From: Acidobacteriota bacterium
Lineage (GTDB): Bacteria; Acidobacteriota; Blastocatellia; Pyrinomonadales; Pyrinomonadaceae
Assembly (NCBI GenBank): GCA_016700075.1
Contig: CP065000.1
Coordinates: forward strand, 2,542,001-2,606,000
Length of the DNA stretch: 64,000 nucleotides
Direction: 5' to 3'
In this document: one piece after another, positions 26,922 through 34,479 of the stretch
How positions within the stretch are numbered: the stretch's first letter is position 1
Layout of the letters: each line of letters begins with the position of its first letter
Position numbers and translations under genes: made by a program
Notes under the pieces: generated by a model
Databases searched by the model: none
Seen by the model: only the letters and a program-made list of their open reading frames with translations
Told to the model about the DNA's origin: nothing

Positions 26922-28174
26922 TTCAGCGTGTAGAGGTGAAATCCGCCGTAAATGGAGGCACGGTCGCTCTTTGCGAAAGATAGTGATTCGTCACGGTGAT
27001 ATTCAAATTGTGAACGAAGTTCGACAGGCAGACGATCTTCGATCGGCGAACCGCTGCCCGCAGTGCGGAAAATTATGCGGGAACCTCTCTCGCCAAACTT
27101 CGCGATCGCCGACCACAGTTCCGACTGGGCACGATCGTCCATCCAATCCTGCGCGTCCAATAAGACGAAACGGTTAAAAGTATCGGCGGGCTGTGATCGA
27201 ATGGCGTTGGTCACAGAGCAAACCGAAGCTCGTATCTTTGCCGCATTTGCCTTGAGTGAAGCGAAATTTTCTTCTCGTAGATAATCCGGCAAGCAGACCC
27301 TTTTTTCCGTGTCGTAGCGCCGTCCCAGTGCTTGCCATGCGAAATAGTTGTCGTCGATAGGAAAACCGCATGCAAGGCGTTTTGCCCGTTCGCGATAAAT
27401 ATCAATTATTGAGCCACCATCTGCGAGGTCTTTTTTCAGCTCCTCGTATTGCTGAGGTGGAATTCCAAGGCCAAACATGGTCACCGGCAGTTTTCCGACA
27501 AATTTGATCACCGTCGAATCAAAGAAGGGCGCGATGTTCTTTTCGAAAAGCTCTTCCTGTTCCTCCGGCGATCGTGCATCGAGCACGGCATCCGGGCGAC
27601 AGCCGATCACTTTCGCGAGTCGATGAAAGAACCGCAGAAAATAACCGTTGCGCGAATGTTCGTACAGTCCGCCTTTTTCGAAGATATTGATACGGTCGCC
27701 GTATAGAATACCGCCGATCAGGCCGTTCTCTTCCCAAAAGTCGCGGGTCTCGTCGTCGAGTTCCGGTGCGATGTATTTGTAATACGCGGCCGTATTTTGC
27801 CGGTGGCTTCCGAGCCCGAAGAACCGGAAAAAATGTTCGTATGTCGGCAAATGGCGTGCGGCGGCGACCTTTAGCTTGAGCAGATTTATGTGATGTCGGT
27901 TCACATCGACCACCGTGACCGCGGCCGGCTGAGCGATCGAATAGTTCAGGGCGTTGCAGCCGCCCGACGATATACACAAGATGCGGGAATCATTGTCTAG
28001 CTGCATCGCTTCGATATCGACACGCGGATCTTCCCAGATCTGATTGTAAACGAACGCGTCGAACCACAACGCGAATAGCCGCTGCAGTATTCCCGCCCTC
28101 GACACCACCGTGTCGATCGAGACCGCATCCATTACGCTGGTGTTTTGTCTTGTTTCAGAGATCATTATATTCAC
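26918..28174 (-). CDS. btaA: BtaA-type SAM:diacylglycerol 3-amino-3-carboxypropyltransferase
   Basis: 418 residues from a GTG at 28174; in-frame ATGs at 28165 and 28132 are alternatives, the last giving a start close to the conserved region. Family motifs are LFALWFDAFVYNQIWEDPRVD, written here as YNQIWEDPRVD, then ISSGGCNALNY, VDVNRHHINLLKLK, FGLGIPPQQY, DDNYFAWQALGRRY, LLDAQDWMDD and ASIYGGFHLY. BtaA transfers the aminocarboxypropyl group of SAM to diacylglycerol, the first step of DGTS formation. It forms a coupled operon with btaB. Confidence 0.93.
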   Translation of the reverse strand: MNIMISETRQNTSVMDAVSIDTVVSRAGILQRLFALWFDAFVYNQIWEDPRVDIEAMQLDNDSRILCISSGGCNALNYSIAQPAAVTVVDVNRHHINLLKLKVAAARHLPTYEHFFRFFGLGSHRQNTAAYYKYIAPELDDETRDFWEENGLIGGILYGDRINIFEKGGLYEHSRNGYFLRFFHRLAKVIGCRPDAVLDARSPEEQEELFEKNIAPFFDSTVIKFVGKLPVTMFGLGIPPQQYEELKKDLADGGSIIDIYRERAKRLACGFPIDDNYFAWQALGRRYDTEKRVCLPDYLREENFASLKANAAKIRASVCSVTNAIRSQPADTFNRFVLLDAQDWMDDRAQSELWSAIAKFGERGSRIIFRTAGSGSPIEDRLPVELRSQFEYHRDESLSFAKSDRASIYGGFHLYTLK

Positions 28175-28317
28175 GGCAGGAGAAAATCATTTTTGTTAAA
28201 TCTGACCGATGTTGCGCAAATAGGTGTAACGACATCCTGAAATGGCTGTTAAATATTATGACGAACCGTGGCTGCGGTGAGTGCGGTCTGCATACGATGT
28301 GAGATATATTTTAGGTA

Positions 28318-29145
28318 ATGGCGACCGTCGCTCCCGAAGAGATCGAACTGCAGAAAAAACAGCGTGTGCTTGAGCGGCTGAAGGACCGCCTTGCCGACCG
28401 CGAGGAGGCGATGACGGATCTGCGCGGTGAGATGGAGCAGTTCGAGGCGAAATACACGATGGAGGTCGCACGGCTATATGCCGAGTTTGACGAGATCGAA
28501 GCACAGATCGCCGAAGAGGAATTCAAACTCGTTCCTGACGACGAAGAAATAAAGAAGCGTGCGGAAGAGCTTCGCCGTCGTGCCGAAGAATCGGCCGCCC
28601 GTGCAGCCGAGGACGCCGAAAAGGCGAATTTTCGCCACGACCCGACGCCCGAGGCCAAGAAGGCTTATCACGAGCTCGCACGCGCAATTCACCCTGACCT
28701 CGCTCTCGACAATGAAGAGAAAGAGCGGCGGCACGTAATGATGGCGGAGCTGAACGACGCCTATTCACGCGGCGACCAGCAAAAGCTGAACAAGCTCGTC
28801 GCGGATATGCGTCAAAGCCCTGAAATGGTGCGCGGCGATTCGGTCGGCGATGAGCTGATACGTGTAATAAGAACGATCTATCAGGTGAATCAGCGGCTGC
28901 GCGAACTCGCCGCGGAAGAGGCAGAGGTCATGGCGTCGGAGCTTTACGGGCTGAAACAGAACGTCGATCGCGAAATGGCCGAAGGCCGCGACATCCTGTC
29001 GCAGATGGCAAATCGTACTCAGGTCCACATCAAAAAATCCGAGCGGCGGCTCGCAAACCTTAGACAGGTGAACGAAGCTCAAGAGGAATACGTGCGGGAA
29101 CGCTTCGGTATGGACGTCGAAGATTTCCGGCAAAAGAAGCAGTAA
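28318..29145 (+). CDS. Coiled-coil protein with a central J-domain
   Basis: 275 residues. A long charged coiled coil covers about 5-105. It is followed by a J-domain-like helix pair with the HPD tripeptide at 125-127 (YHELARAIHPDLA) and a helix ending LNDAYSRGDQQKL, and then a second helical region. HPD-bearing J-domains stimulate Hsp70 ATPase. Here the domain sits in the middle of the chain between coiled coils, unlike DnaJ. TATATT lies 7 nt before the ATG, so the message may be leaderless. The K+ channel gene starts 8 nt downstream, suggesting an operon. Confidence 0.75.
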   Translation: MATVAPEEIELQKKQRVLERLKDRLADREEAMTDLRGEMEQFEAKYTMEVARLYAEFDEIEAQIAEEEFKLVPDDEEIKKRAEELRRRAEESAARAAEDAEKANFRHDPTPEAKKAYHELARAIHPDLALDNEEKERRHVMMAELNDAYSRGDQQKLNKLVADMRQSPEMVRGDSVGDELIRVIRTIYQVNQRLRELAAEEAEVMASELYGLKQNVDREMAEGRDILSQMANRTQVHIKKSERRLANLRQVNEAQEEYVRERFGMDVEDFRQKKQ

Positions 29146-29152
29146 GAAGCGA

Positions 29153-30850
29153 ATGAAGTTTCTATCCAGTCAGGTCAGCTATCTTTTGAGCCGTGCCGAA
29201 AATCGGCAGAATATCGCCGCTCTGGCCAAATATCTCGCATTCCTGATCGGCGTCATCGTTCTTTTTACGATCCTTTTTCATTTTTTGATGATCTATGAGG
29301 GCCAGGAACACAGCTGGCTTTCAGGGCTGTATTGGGTTCTGGTGGTGATGTCCACGCTCGGTTTCGGCGACATTACGTTCTCGTCGGACCTAGGGCGTGC
29401 GTTTAGTGTGCTAGTGCTGCTTTCGGGCGTAGTGCTGCTGCTGATAATGCTGCCGTTCACGTTCATACGGTTCTTTTACGCACCGTGGCTCGAGGCTCAA
29501 CTGCACACTAGGACTCCGCGAGAGGTTCCTGAGGGAACACAGGGCCATGTGATCATCTGCGGATACGAATCCATCGCTCCCAATCTGATAAAAAGGCTGA
29601 AGCAAGAAGGGATCAAGTACTTTGTCATCGAATCAGATCCTGCTCGGGCGGCGCAGATGCTGCAGGACGGCATCAAGGTGATCCAGGGCGAGGTGGACAG
29701 CCGAAACGCCTACGAGCGGATGAACGTCCAAAAGGCCGCTCTTGTTTTCGCCAATCGCGACGACGCCACGAATACCAACATCACGCTGACCGTTCGCGAG
29801 GCGGCCCCTGATGTTGTTGTTGCAGCGACCGCGACCGACCCTGATTCGATCGACATTTTGGAGCTGACAGGTGCCACGCACGTGCTGCCCCTCAAACAGC
29901 GGCTAGGCGAATATCTTGCCAACCGCATCAGCGTCGGCGACGTCCGTACGCACGAGATCGGCACGTTCGGCAAATGGGTCGTCGTCGAGTTCACCGTCCA
30001 CAATACCAGCCTTGAGAACAAGCTGATACGCGAAACCGGACTTCGCGAAAAGGCCGGCGTGAGCATCATCGGCATCTGGCGGCGTGGAATGCTGGTCGCC
30101 GCGGATCCTGACGACCGCCTGGCCGAATTTGACGTCCCACTCGCGGTCGGGACGAGCGAGCAGATCGCAGAGCTTGAAAAGCTGCTCAAGCACGAAATGC
30201 CGACATCGCATTCCGTGCTGATACTCGGTGGCGGAAAGGTCGGCCGTGCCGCTGCTATAGCGTTGAAAGAGAAGGGCCTTACGGTCTACATGGTCGAACG
30301 CGAAAAGAACCGCTGCGATTCAATACGGCCCTATCTCGACCGCCTGACCATCGGCGATGCGGCCGACCGCGACACACTGATGACTGGCGGCCTGATGGAA
30401 TCGTCTCTGGTCCTGCTGACGACCAATGACGACGCCGTTAACATCTATCTTTCGATCTATTGCCGCCGTCTGAATCCCGATGTCCGCATCATCAGCCGCG
30501 TCGAATACGTCCGCAACGTCGAGGCGATCCACCGTGCCGGTGCTGATTTTGTTCTGAGCTATGCACCGCTCGGTGCGGAATCGGTAATGTCGATACTGCA
30601 GGGCCGTCCGCCGATGATCATGGGCGAGGGCGTGGAGCTTTTCGTAAATAAGGTCCCGGAGAAACTCGTCGGCAAAACGCTTGCGAAAAGCGGGATCGGA
30701 TCAAAGACCGGCCTTATCGTACTTGCGGTCGAGAATAACGGCGACACTAACGCGAACCCGACGCCCGACACCGTTCTGCCCGCCGGTGCAAAACTTGATC
30801 TGCTGGGCACGAGCGAGCAAATGCAGGCGTTTGAAAAGGTGTTCGAATAA
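29153..30850 (+). CDS. Two-TM potassium channel protein with tandem RCK (TrkA-type) domains
   Basis: 565 residues. One helix at about 24-48, a pore loop with the selectivity filter S-T-L-G-F-G-D (67-73), a variant of TVGYGD, and a second helix at about 82-105 form an ion-channel domain. Two TrkA-N Rossmann units follow (HVIICGYESIA at about 130 and VLILGGGKVGRAAAI at about 355), each with a TrkA-C-like segment. This gives ligand-gated K+ channel architecture with both RCK modules in one chain. It probably gates K+ flow in response to a nucleotide. Co-directional with the J-domain gene 8 nt upstream. Confidence 0.85.
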   Translation: MKFLSSQVSYLLSRAENRQNIAALAKYLAFLIGVIVLFTILFHFLMIYEGQEHSWLSGLYWVLVVMSTLGFGDITFSSDLGRAFSVLVLLSGVVLLLIMLPFTFIRFFYAPWLEAQLHTRTPREVPEGTQGHVIICGYESIAPNLIKRLKQEGIKYFVIESDPARAAQMLQDGIKVIQGEVDSRNAYERMNVQKAALVFANRDDATNTNITLTVREAAPDVVVAATATDPDSIDILELTGATHVLPLKQRLGEYLANRISVGDVRTHEIGTFGKWVVVEFTVHNTSLENKLIRETGLREKAGVSIIGIWRRGMLVAADPDDRLAEFDVPLAVGTSEQIAELEKLLKHEMPTSHSVLILGGGKVGRAAAIALKEKGLTVYMVEREKNRCDSIRPYLDRLTIGDAADRDTLMTGGLMESSLVLLTTNDDAVNIYLSIYCRRLNPDVRIISRVEYVRNVEAIHRAGADFVLSYAPLGAESVMSILQGRPPMIMGEGVELFVNKVPEKLVGKTLAKSGIGSKTGLIVLAVENNGDTNANPTPDTVLPAGAKLDLLGTSEQMQAFEKVFE

Positions 30851-30887
30851 AAAAGTATTGACTCGGATGCCTAAACTGTGAAAACAT

Positions 30888-31008
30888 AGGCGGCATTTGG
30901 GAAAGGCGGGCATTTTTTGACGGGACAAGGTTCCGCGGACCTCACGCCTCCCGGCGTGAACCGCGGGATAAGGGGGAAACGGTGTGGGAGACGTTTCCCC
31001 CGCTTTTT
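30888..31008 (+). ncRNA. Candidate small structured RNA
   Basis: The gap after the channel gene contains TTGACT (30858-30863) with a weak -10 (AAACAT, 18-nt spacing), then two strong hairpins. The first pairs CCGCGG (30933-30938) with CCGCGG (30961-30966) and TCACGCC (30942-30948) with GGCGTGA (30953-30959). The second is a terminator-like stem with a T run. This is the layout of a short independent transcript of about 120 nt. I do not recognise an RNA family. It could instead be only the 3' end of the channel message. Confidence 0.4.
30972..31008 (+). terminator. Rho-independent terminator
   Basis: A perfect 10-bp stem, GGGGGAAACG (30972-30981) with CGTTTCCCCC (30992-31001), is followed by GC and five T. 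The T run overlaps the stop codon of the convergent flavoprotein gene. Confidence 0.8.
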
Positions 31009-32167
31009 ATATCGCGTTGCCGGCGGCAAAACCCGATGCCCAAGCCCATTGAAAGTTGTAGCCGCCCAGCCAGCCCGTAACGTCAACGACCTCGCCGATA
31101 AAATACAGTCCCGCGACTTTCCGGCTTTCCATCGTTTTTGAAGAGAGCTCCGCGGTCGAAACGCCGCCGAGCGTAACTTCGGCTCTTCCGTAGCCTTCGG
31201 TCGAGCTGAAAAGAATGTGGCGGTCGTGAATGTTTTTCCTGATCGTTTCAATGTCGGCTTTTGAGAGCTCGGCAATGCGTTTCGCGGCAATATTCTGCGG
31301 TAGCAGCGTGTCTGCAAGGCGTTCGGGGAAAAATTTGGCGAGGAAATTCGATGCCGTCTTTTTTGCATTTCCCGCTTCACCCAGTAGTTCAACGATGTCG
31401 CCTTCCGGCAGCAGATCGATCGCGATGGGCTTTGACGGATCCCAGTAATTCGATGCTTGCAGTATCGCAGGGCCGGACAGACCGCGATGCGTAAAGAGTA
31501 TGTTCTCGCGAAACGTAACGCCGCCCGCCGAAACCGCCGCGTGAACCGAGATGCCCGCCAGCCGAGCGTCTGCCTTTTTCTGAGCGACCAGCGCTACGAG
31601 TGAAGGCCGCGTCTCTTCGATCGAGAGTCCGAACTGCCTCGCGACATCGTAGCCGAAACCTGTCGCACCGATCTTCGGGAACGATAGTCCGCCGCACGCG
31701 ATGACCAGCTTCGGTGCACGGAAAACGCCTTTGCTCGTCACGGCCTCGAATTCGCCATCGCCATTTCGGCTGACACTTATTACCGAACACGACGTCTCAA
31801 CGCGAACACGCGCATCGCGGCATTCCGCCAACAGCATATCGACTATCTGACGCGAGGATTCGCGGCAAAAAAGCTGGCCGAGCTTTTTCTCGTAAAACGC
31901 GATTCGGTGATCTTTAACAAGGCTGACGAAATCGTCGGACGAAAATCCCGCAAGTGCCGAACGGCAAAAATGCGGATTACGCGAGACAAAATTCTCCGCC
32001 GAAACCTCGCGGTTCGTGAAATTGCAGCGTCCGCCGCCCGAGATCATTATCTTCCGGCCAACTTCGGCGTTGTGTTCGATCACGACGACGCGACGCCCGC
32101 AGCGTCCGGCCGCGATCGCACAAAAAAGCCCCGCGGCACCGCCGCCGATGATGATGGCGTCGTACAC
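31007..32167 (-). CDS. BaiN/HI0933-family NAD(P)/FAD-dependent flavoprotein
   Basis: 386 residues from a GTG at 32167, preferred because the chain then begins MYDAIIIGGGAAGLF, as family members do; an upstream in-frame start would overlap dinB by over 60 bases. The FAD-binding GGGAAG, the GRKIMISGGGRCNFTN signature, GGLSFPKIGATGFGYDVA and the C-terminal GWLGGYNFQWAWASGFAAG are characteristic. These flavoproteins reduce C=C bonds or act as unspecified oxidoreductases; the substrate is unknown. The start lies 5 nt after the dinB-family stop, so the two are likely co-transcribed. Confidence 0.88.
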   Translation of the reverse strand: MYDAIIIGGGAAGLFCAIAAGRCGRRVVVIEHNAEVGRKIMISGGGRCNFTNREVSAENFVSRNPHFCRSALAGFSSDDFVSLVKDHRIAFYEKKLGQLFCRESSRQIVDMLLAECRDARVRVETSCSVISVSRNGDGEFEAVTSKGVFRAPKLVIACGGLSFPKIGATGFGYDVARQFGLSIEETRPSLVALVAQKKADARLAGISVHAAVSAGGVTFRENILFTHRGLSGPAILQASNYWDPSKPIAIDLLPEGDIVELLGEAGNAKKTASNFLAKFFPERLADTLLPQNIAAKRIAELSKADIETIRKNIHDRHILFSSTEGYGRAEVTLGGVSTAELSSKTMESRKVAGLYFIGEVVDVTGWLGGYNFQWAWASGFAAGNAI

Positions 32168-32172
32168 TTGCG

Positions 32173-32685
32173 TCAGGAAATGTAGCGTTCTTTGAGGATG
32201 TTCAAATGATGCTGCGTGTGTCCCGCTATCATCCAAGCCAGAGCTCGTGCGGAGACCGCGGCGTCGCTGGCGGTTCCGGTCCTGCTCATTTGCTCTTCGT
32301 CCGTTGCGGAAATCATCAGAACATTTGAACGCCGCTGATGATCGAATTCGTCGATCAGGCTCTTGAGCGTGCGGGCGTGAGCATCGGTCCCGTTGACGAA
32401 AACGTCCTGATCGAATCCAGGCAGCGGCGTCGCATCACCGCGTGAGATCCGCAAAAACCTGTACGCGAAAACGCGTTCTCCGTCGATAATATGGCTCAGC
32501 AGCTGCTTTACTGTCCATTTTCCTTCGGCATAGGCGAATGTGCCTTTTTCTTCCGCGAATTGCGAGAACAACGAACGCAGTTCGTCGTTTTGCGCATCCA
32601 ATACTTGTACGATGTCATCTTCGGGGACGAGCCCGACATAGCCGGCGTAGAATTCCGCGTATTCTGAAGTTTCGGGTCTGCTCAT
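32173..32685 (-). CDS. DinB-family protein
   Basis: 170 residues. A four-helix DinB fold is suggested by KWTVKQLLSHIIDGERVFAYRF and the C-terminal AGHTQHHLNILKERY, which supply the His metal ligands. DinB/YfiT proteins are metal-binding, and several are thiol transferases that use bacillithiol or other low-molecular-weight thiols; with bshB1 nearby, a bacillithiol S-transferase role is a reasonable guess but not shown. TATAAC lies 5 nt before the ATG, next to a divergent promoter. Confidence 0.82.
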   Translation of the reverse strand: MSRPETSEYAEFYAGYVGLVPEDDIVQVLDAQNDELRSLFSQFAEEKGTFAYAEGKWTVKQLLSHIIDGERVFAYRFLRISRGDATPLPGFDQDVFVNGTDAHARTLKSLIDEFDHQRRSNVLMISATDEEQMSRTGTASDAAVSARALAWMIAGHTQHHLNILKERYIS

Positions 32686-32690
32686 ACTCG

Positions 32691-32698
32691 GTTATAGT
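32691..32698. promoter_or_regulatory. Overlapping divergent -10 elements
   Basis: The 8-bp GTTATAGT gives TATAAC on the minus strand, 5 nt from the DinB ATG, and TATAGT on the plus strand, 11 nt from the ATG at 32710. Neither gene has a Shine-Dalgarno. The two -10 boxes overlap, so the polymerases would exclude each other. Confidence 0.45.
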
Positions 32699-32709
32699 AT
32701 CAAAAAACT

Positions 32710-33102
32710 ATGGTTCGAAAGACAAGCTATTTGACCGTTGCACTTTCAGTGATGCTGCTTGCGTCCGCTTCGTTCGCACAGGGCGGCAAGGCAGAGCCCA
32801 AACGCATCGATTTTGTCAGAGGTGCATCGTCGGCAACGGTCCGCGGCACCCTCTCGAACGCGCAGGAAATGGATTTCATTTTCCGTGCCCGTGCCGGCCA
32901 GACCGTGACCGTCAAGAACGCTAACCCGCGGCTTTTCGATATTCGCGTTTTCAACGACATCTTCGAATTTGAAACGGAATTCGACAGCTCAGCGAAAATT
33001 GTTTTTGAGGTACCTGAAACAGGCGATTACTATATGTTCGTCCGCCGAAAGGTCGGCCGGCCTGCGTCGGCAAGATTTTCGGTTACGGTTTCGATCAAAT
33101 AA
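32710..33102 (+). CDS. Small secreted beta-sandwich protein (PPC-like), function unknown
   Basis: 130 residues. A signal peptide ending ASASFAQ precedes a ~105-residue beta-rich domain with RGASSATVRGTLSNAQ, FIFRARAGQTVTVK and ETGDYYMFVRR. The pattern resembles bacterial pre-peptidase C-terminal or lysozyme-inhibitor-like sandwich domains. The protein is predicted periplasmic or secreted. The YceI-family gene follows 30 nt downstream on the same strand. Confidence 0.68.
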   Translation: MVRKTSYLTVALSVMLLASASFAQGGKAEPKRIDFVRGASSATVRGTLSNAQEMDFIFRARAGQTVTVKNANPRLFDIRVFNDIFEFETEFDSSAKIVFEVPETGDYYMFVRRKVGRPASARFSVTVSIK

Positions 33103-33132
33103 GGTCATAATAAGAAAGTAGGAGAACAAGTT

Positions 33133-33813
33133 ATGAAAAGAATGATGTTGACCGCTTTTGCGGCGGTTTTGGCTTTGGCGGTGCTTTCACAGAGCGGAGC
33201 TGAGGCAGTAAATACGACCCACGCCGACCGCTTTTCAGAAGCGACGATGAACGGCGAAACGGCCACCTACGCGCTCGACAAAGCACACAGCTTCATCGGC
33301 TTCAAGGTCAAGCACATGGGCCTGATCTACGTGCCGGGTTATTTCCGCGACTTTACCGGCACTATCAACTACGACGCACAAGACGTCTCTAAATCGACGG
33401 TAGAGTTTACCGCAAAGGTAACCAGCATCGACACAGGCGTCGCCGGCCGCGATAACCATCTTCGCTCGAAAGATTTCTTCGAGGTCGAGACACATCCCGA
33501 CATCACGTTCAAGAGCACAAAGGTCGCAAAAACAGGCGATCACTGGATGCTGACCGGCGATTTCACGATGAAGGGCGTGAAAAAGTCCATCACGTTCCCG
33601 ATCAAGATCACGGGTTGGGTGCCGGCTAACGAGCGGCAGGGAACCCGCATGGGAGCGACTGCCGAAACCACCATCAATCGCCGCGACTACGGCATCACGT
33701 ACGGCAACAACTTGCCGACGGGCGTTCCCGCGATCAGCGACGAGGTAAAGATCGAGATCCAGCTCGAGGCACTTGCACCTAAAGCTGAGGCAAAGGCCGT
33801 TCAGCCGAACTAA
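33133..33813 (+). CDS. YceI-family secreted lipid-binding protein
   Basis: 226 residues with a signal peptide ending SGAEA. The YceI lipocalin-like barrel is clear: ATYALDKAHSFIGFKVKHMG, TGVAGRDNHLRSKDFF, THPDITFKSTKV and GDFTMKGVKKSITFP. Family members bind polyisoprenoid chains in the periplasm and are linked to quinone or stress functions. The C-terminal ~15 residues after the domain are Ala/Glu-rich. Good AGGAG ribosome-binding site upstream. Confidence 0.92.
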   Translation: MKRMMLTAFAAVLALAVLSQSGAEAVNTTHADRFSEATMNGETATYALDKAHSFIGFKVKHMGLIYVPGYFRDFTGTINYDAQDVSKSTVEFTAKVTSIDTGVAGRDNHLRSKDFFEVETHPDITFKSTKVAKTGDHWMLTGDFTMKGVKKSITFPIKITGWVPANERQGTRMGATAETTINRRDYGITYGNNLPTGVPAISDEVKIEIQLEALAPKAEAKAVQPN

Positions 33814-33830
33814 GATCGGTAGACAGGAAT

Positions 33831-33920
33831 TTCAGCCGCGAATTACACGAATAGCACGAATTAACCGCCCTAAGGCGACGCTAAGATACATTCGTGTGAT
33901 CTGTGTGATTCGTGGCTAAA
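33831..33920. repeat. Imperfect inverted-repeat element
   Basis: The 32-bp arm 33831-33862 matches the reverse complement of 33889-33920 at 24 of 32 positions; the left arm contains CGAAT three times with a 9-bp period. A short CGCC-ctaa-GGCG hairpin sits in the loop. The same architecture occurs at 48262-48339. It separates the convergent YceI and VanX-type genes. Confidence 0.6.
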
Positions 33921-34473
33921 TTTTTACAGAACATTGGGAGAAAGCGATGTCCATGATCGGATATCTCTCCCAACCGGCGAAGTCAAAATGCCACCATTCG
34001 TTGGCATTAACAGTAAATCCTTGTGATTCCATCGCTCGCCGCAGCAGGTCGCGGTTGCGGCGTTCTTCGTCCGTGCCGCCCATATATTCCGGCGAGGCAC
34101 TTTCTGTGAACTCATCAAAATCCGACGGCATCGGCAGCTGCCGCCCCGTCGCGAGTTCGCACAGTGACAAATCGACCGCACAGCCGCGATTGTGAACGGA
34201 GCCTTCTGCAGGGTCGGCTACGTACTTCCGCTGAGCCTCGGTCACGAAATCCCAAAATAGTTTTGTTACCGACCACGGCCGGTAGCCGTCGAAGATCACA
34301 AGCCCGAGCCCGTCGCCTGCAAGCGACCGGTGTGCCCGCACTAAAGCCTCAGCCGCGGCAGGCTGCATGAACGCACGAGCCTCTGAATACACCGCACGCC
34401 CGATGAAGTTGTCCTCACGGGCGTAGCGGATATCCAGCCAAATGGTGTCGTCGAGAGAGATGAGTTCGATCAC
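33916..34473 (-). CDS. ddpX: D-alanyl-D-alanine dipeptidase (VanX/DdpX type, M15D)
   Basis: 185 residues. The zinc-dipeptidase signature is complete: GYR65P, S-V-H94-NRGCAV-D101 and E159-W-W-H162, which match the VanX Arg, His, Asp, Glu and His positions. There is no signal peptide, so it should be cytoplasmic and hydrolyse D-Ala-D-Ala for peptidoglycan turnover or D-Ala use. No vanA or vanH is present, so it is unlikely to mean vancomycin resistance by itself. Confidence 0.9.
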   Translation of the reverse strand: MIELISLDDTIWLDIRYAREDNFIGRAVYSEARAFMQPAAAEALVRAHRSLAGDGLGLVIFDGYRPWSVTKLFWDFVTEAQRKYVADPAEGSVHNRGCAVDLSLCELATGRQLPMPSDFDEFTESASPEYMGGTDEERRNRDLLRRAMESQGFTVNANEWWHFDFAGWERYPIMDIAFSQCSVKI

Positions 34474-34479
34474 GTGGTT

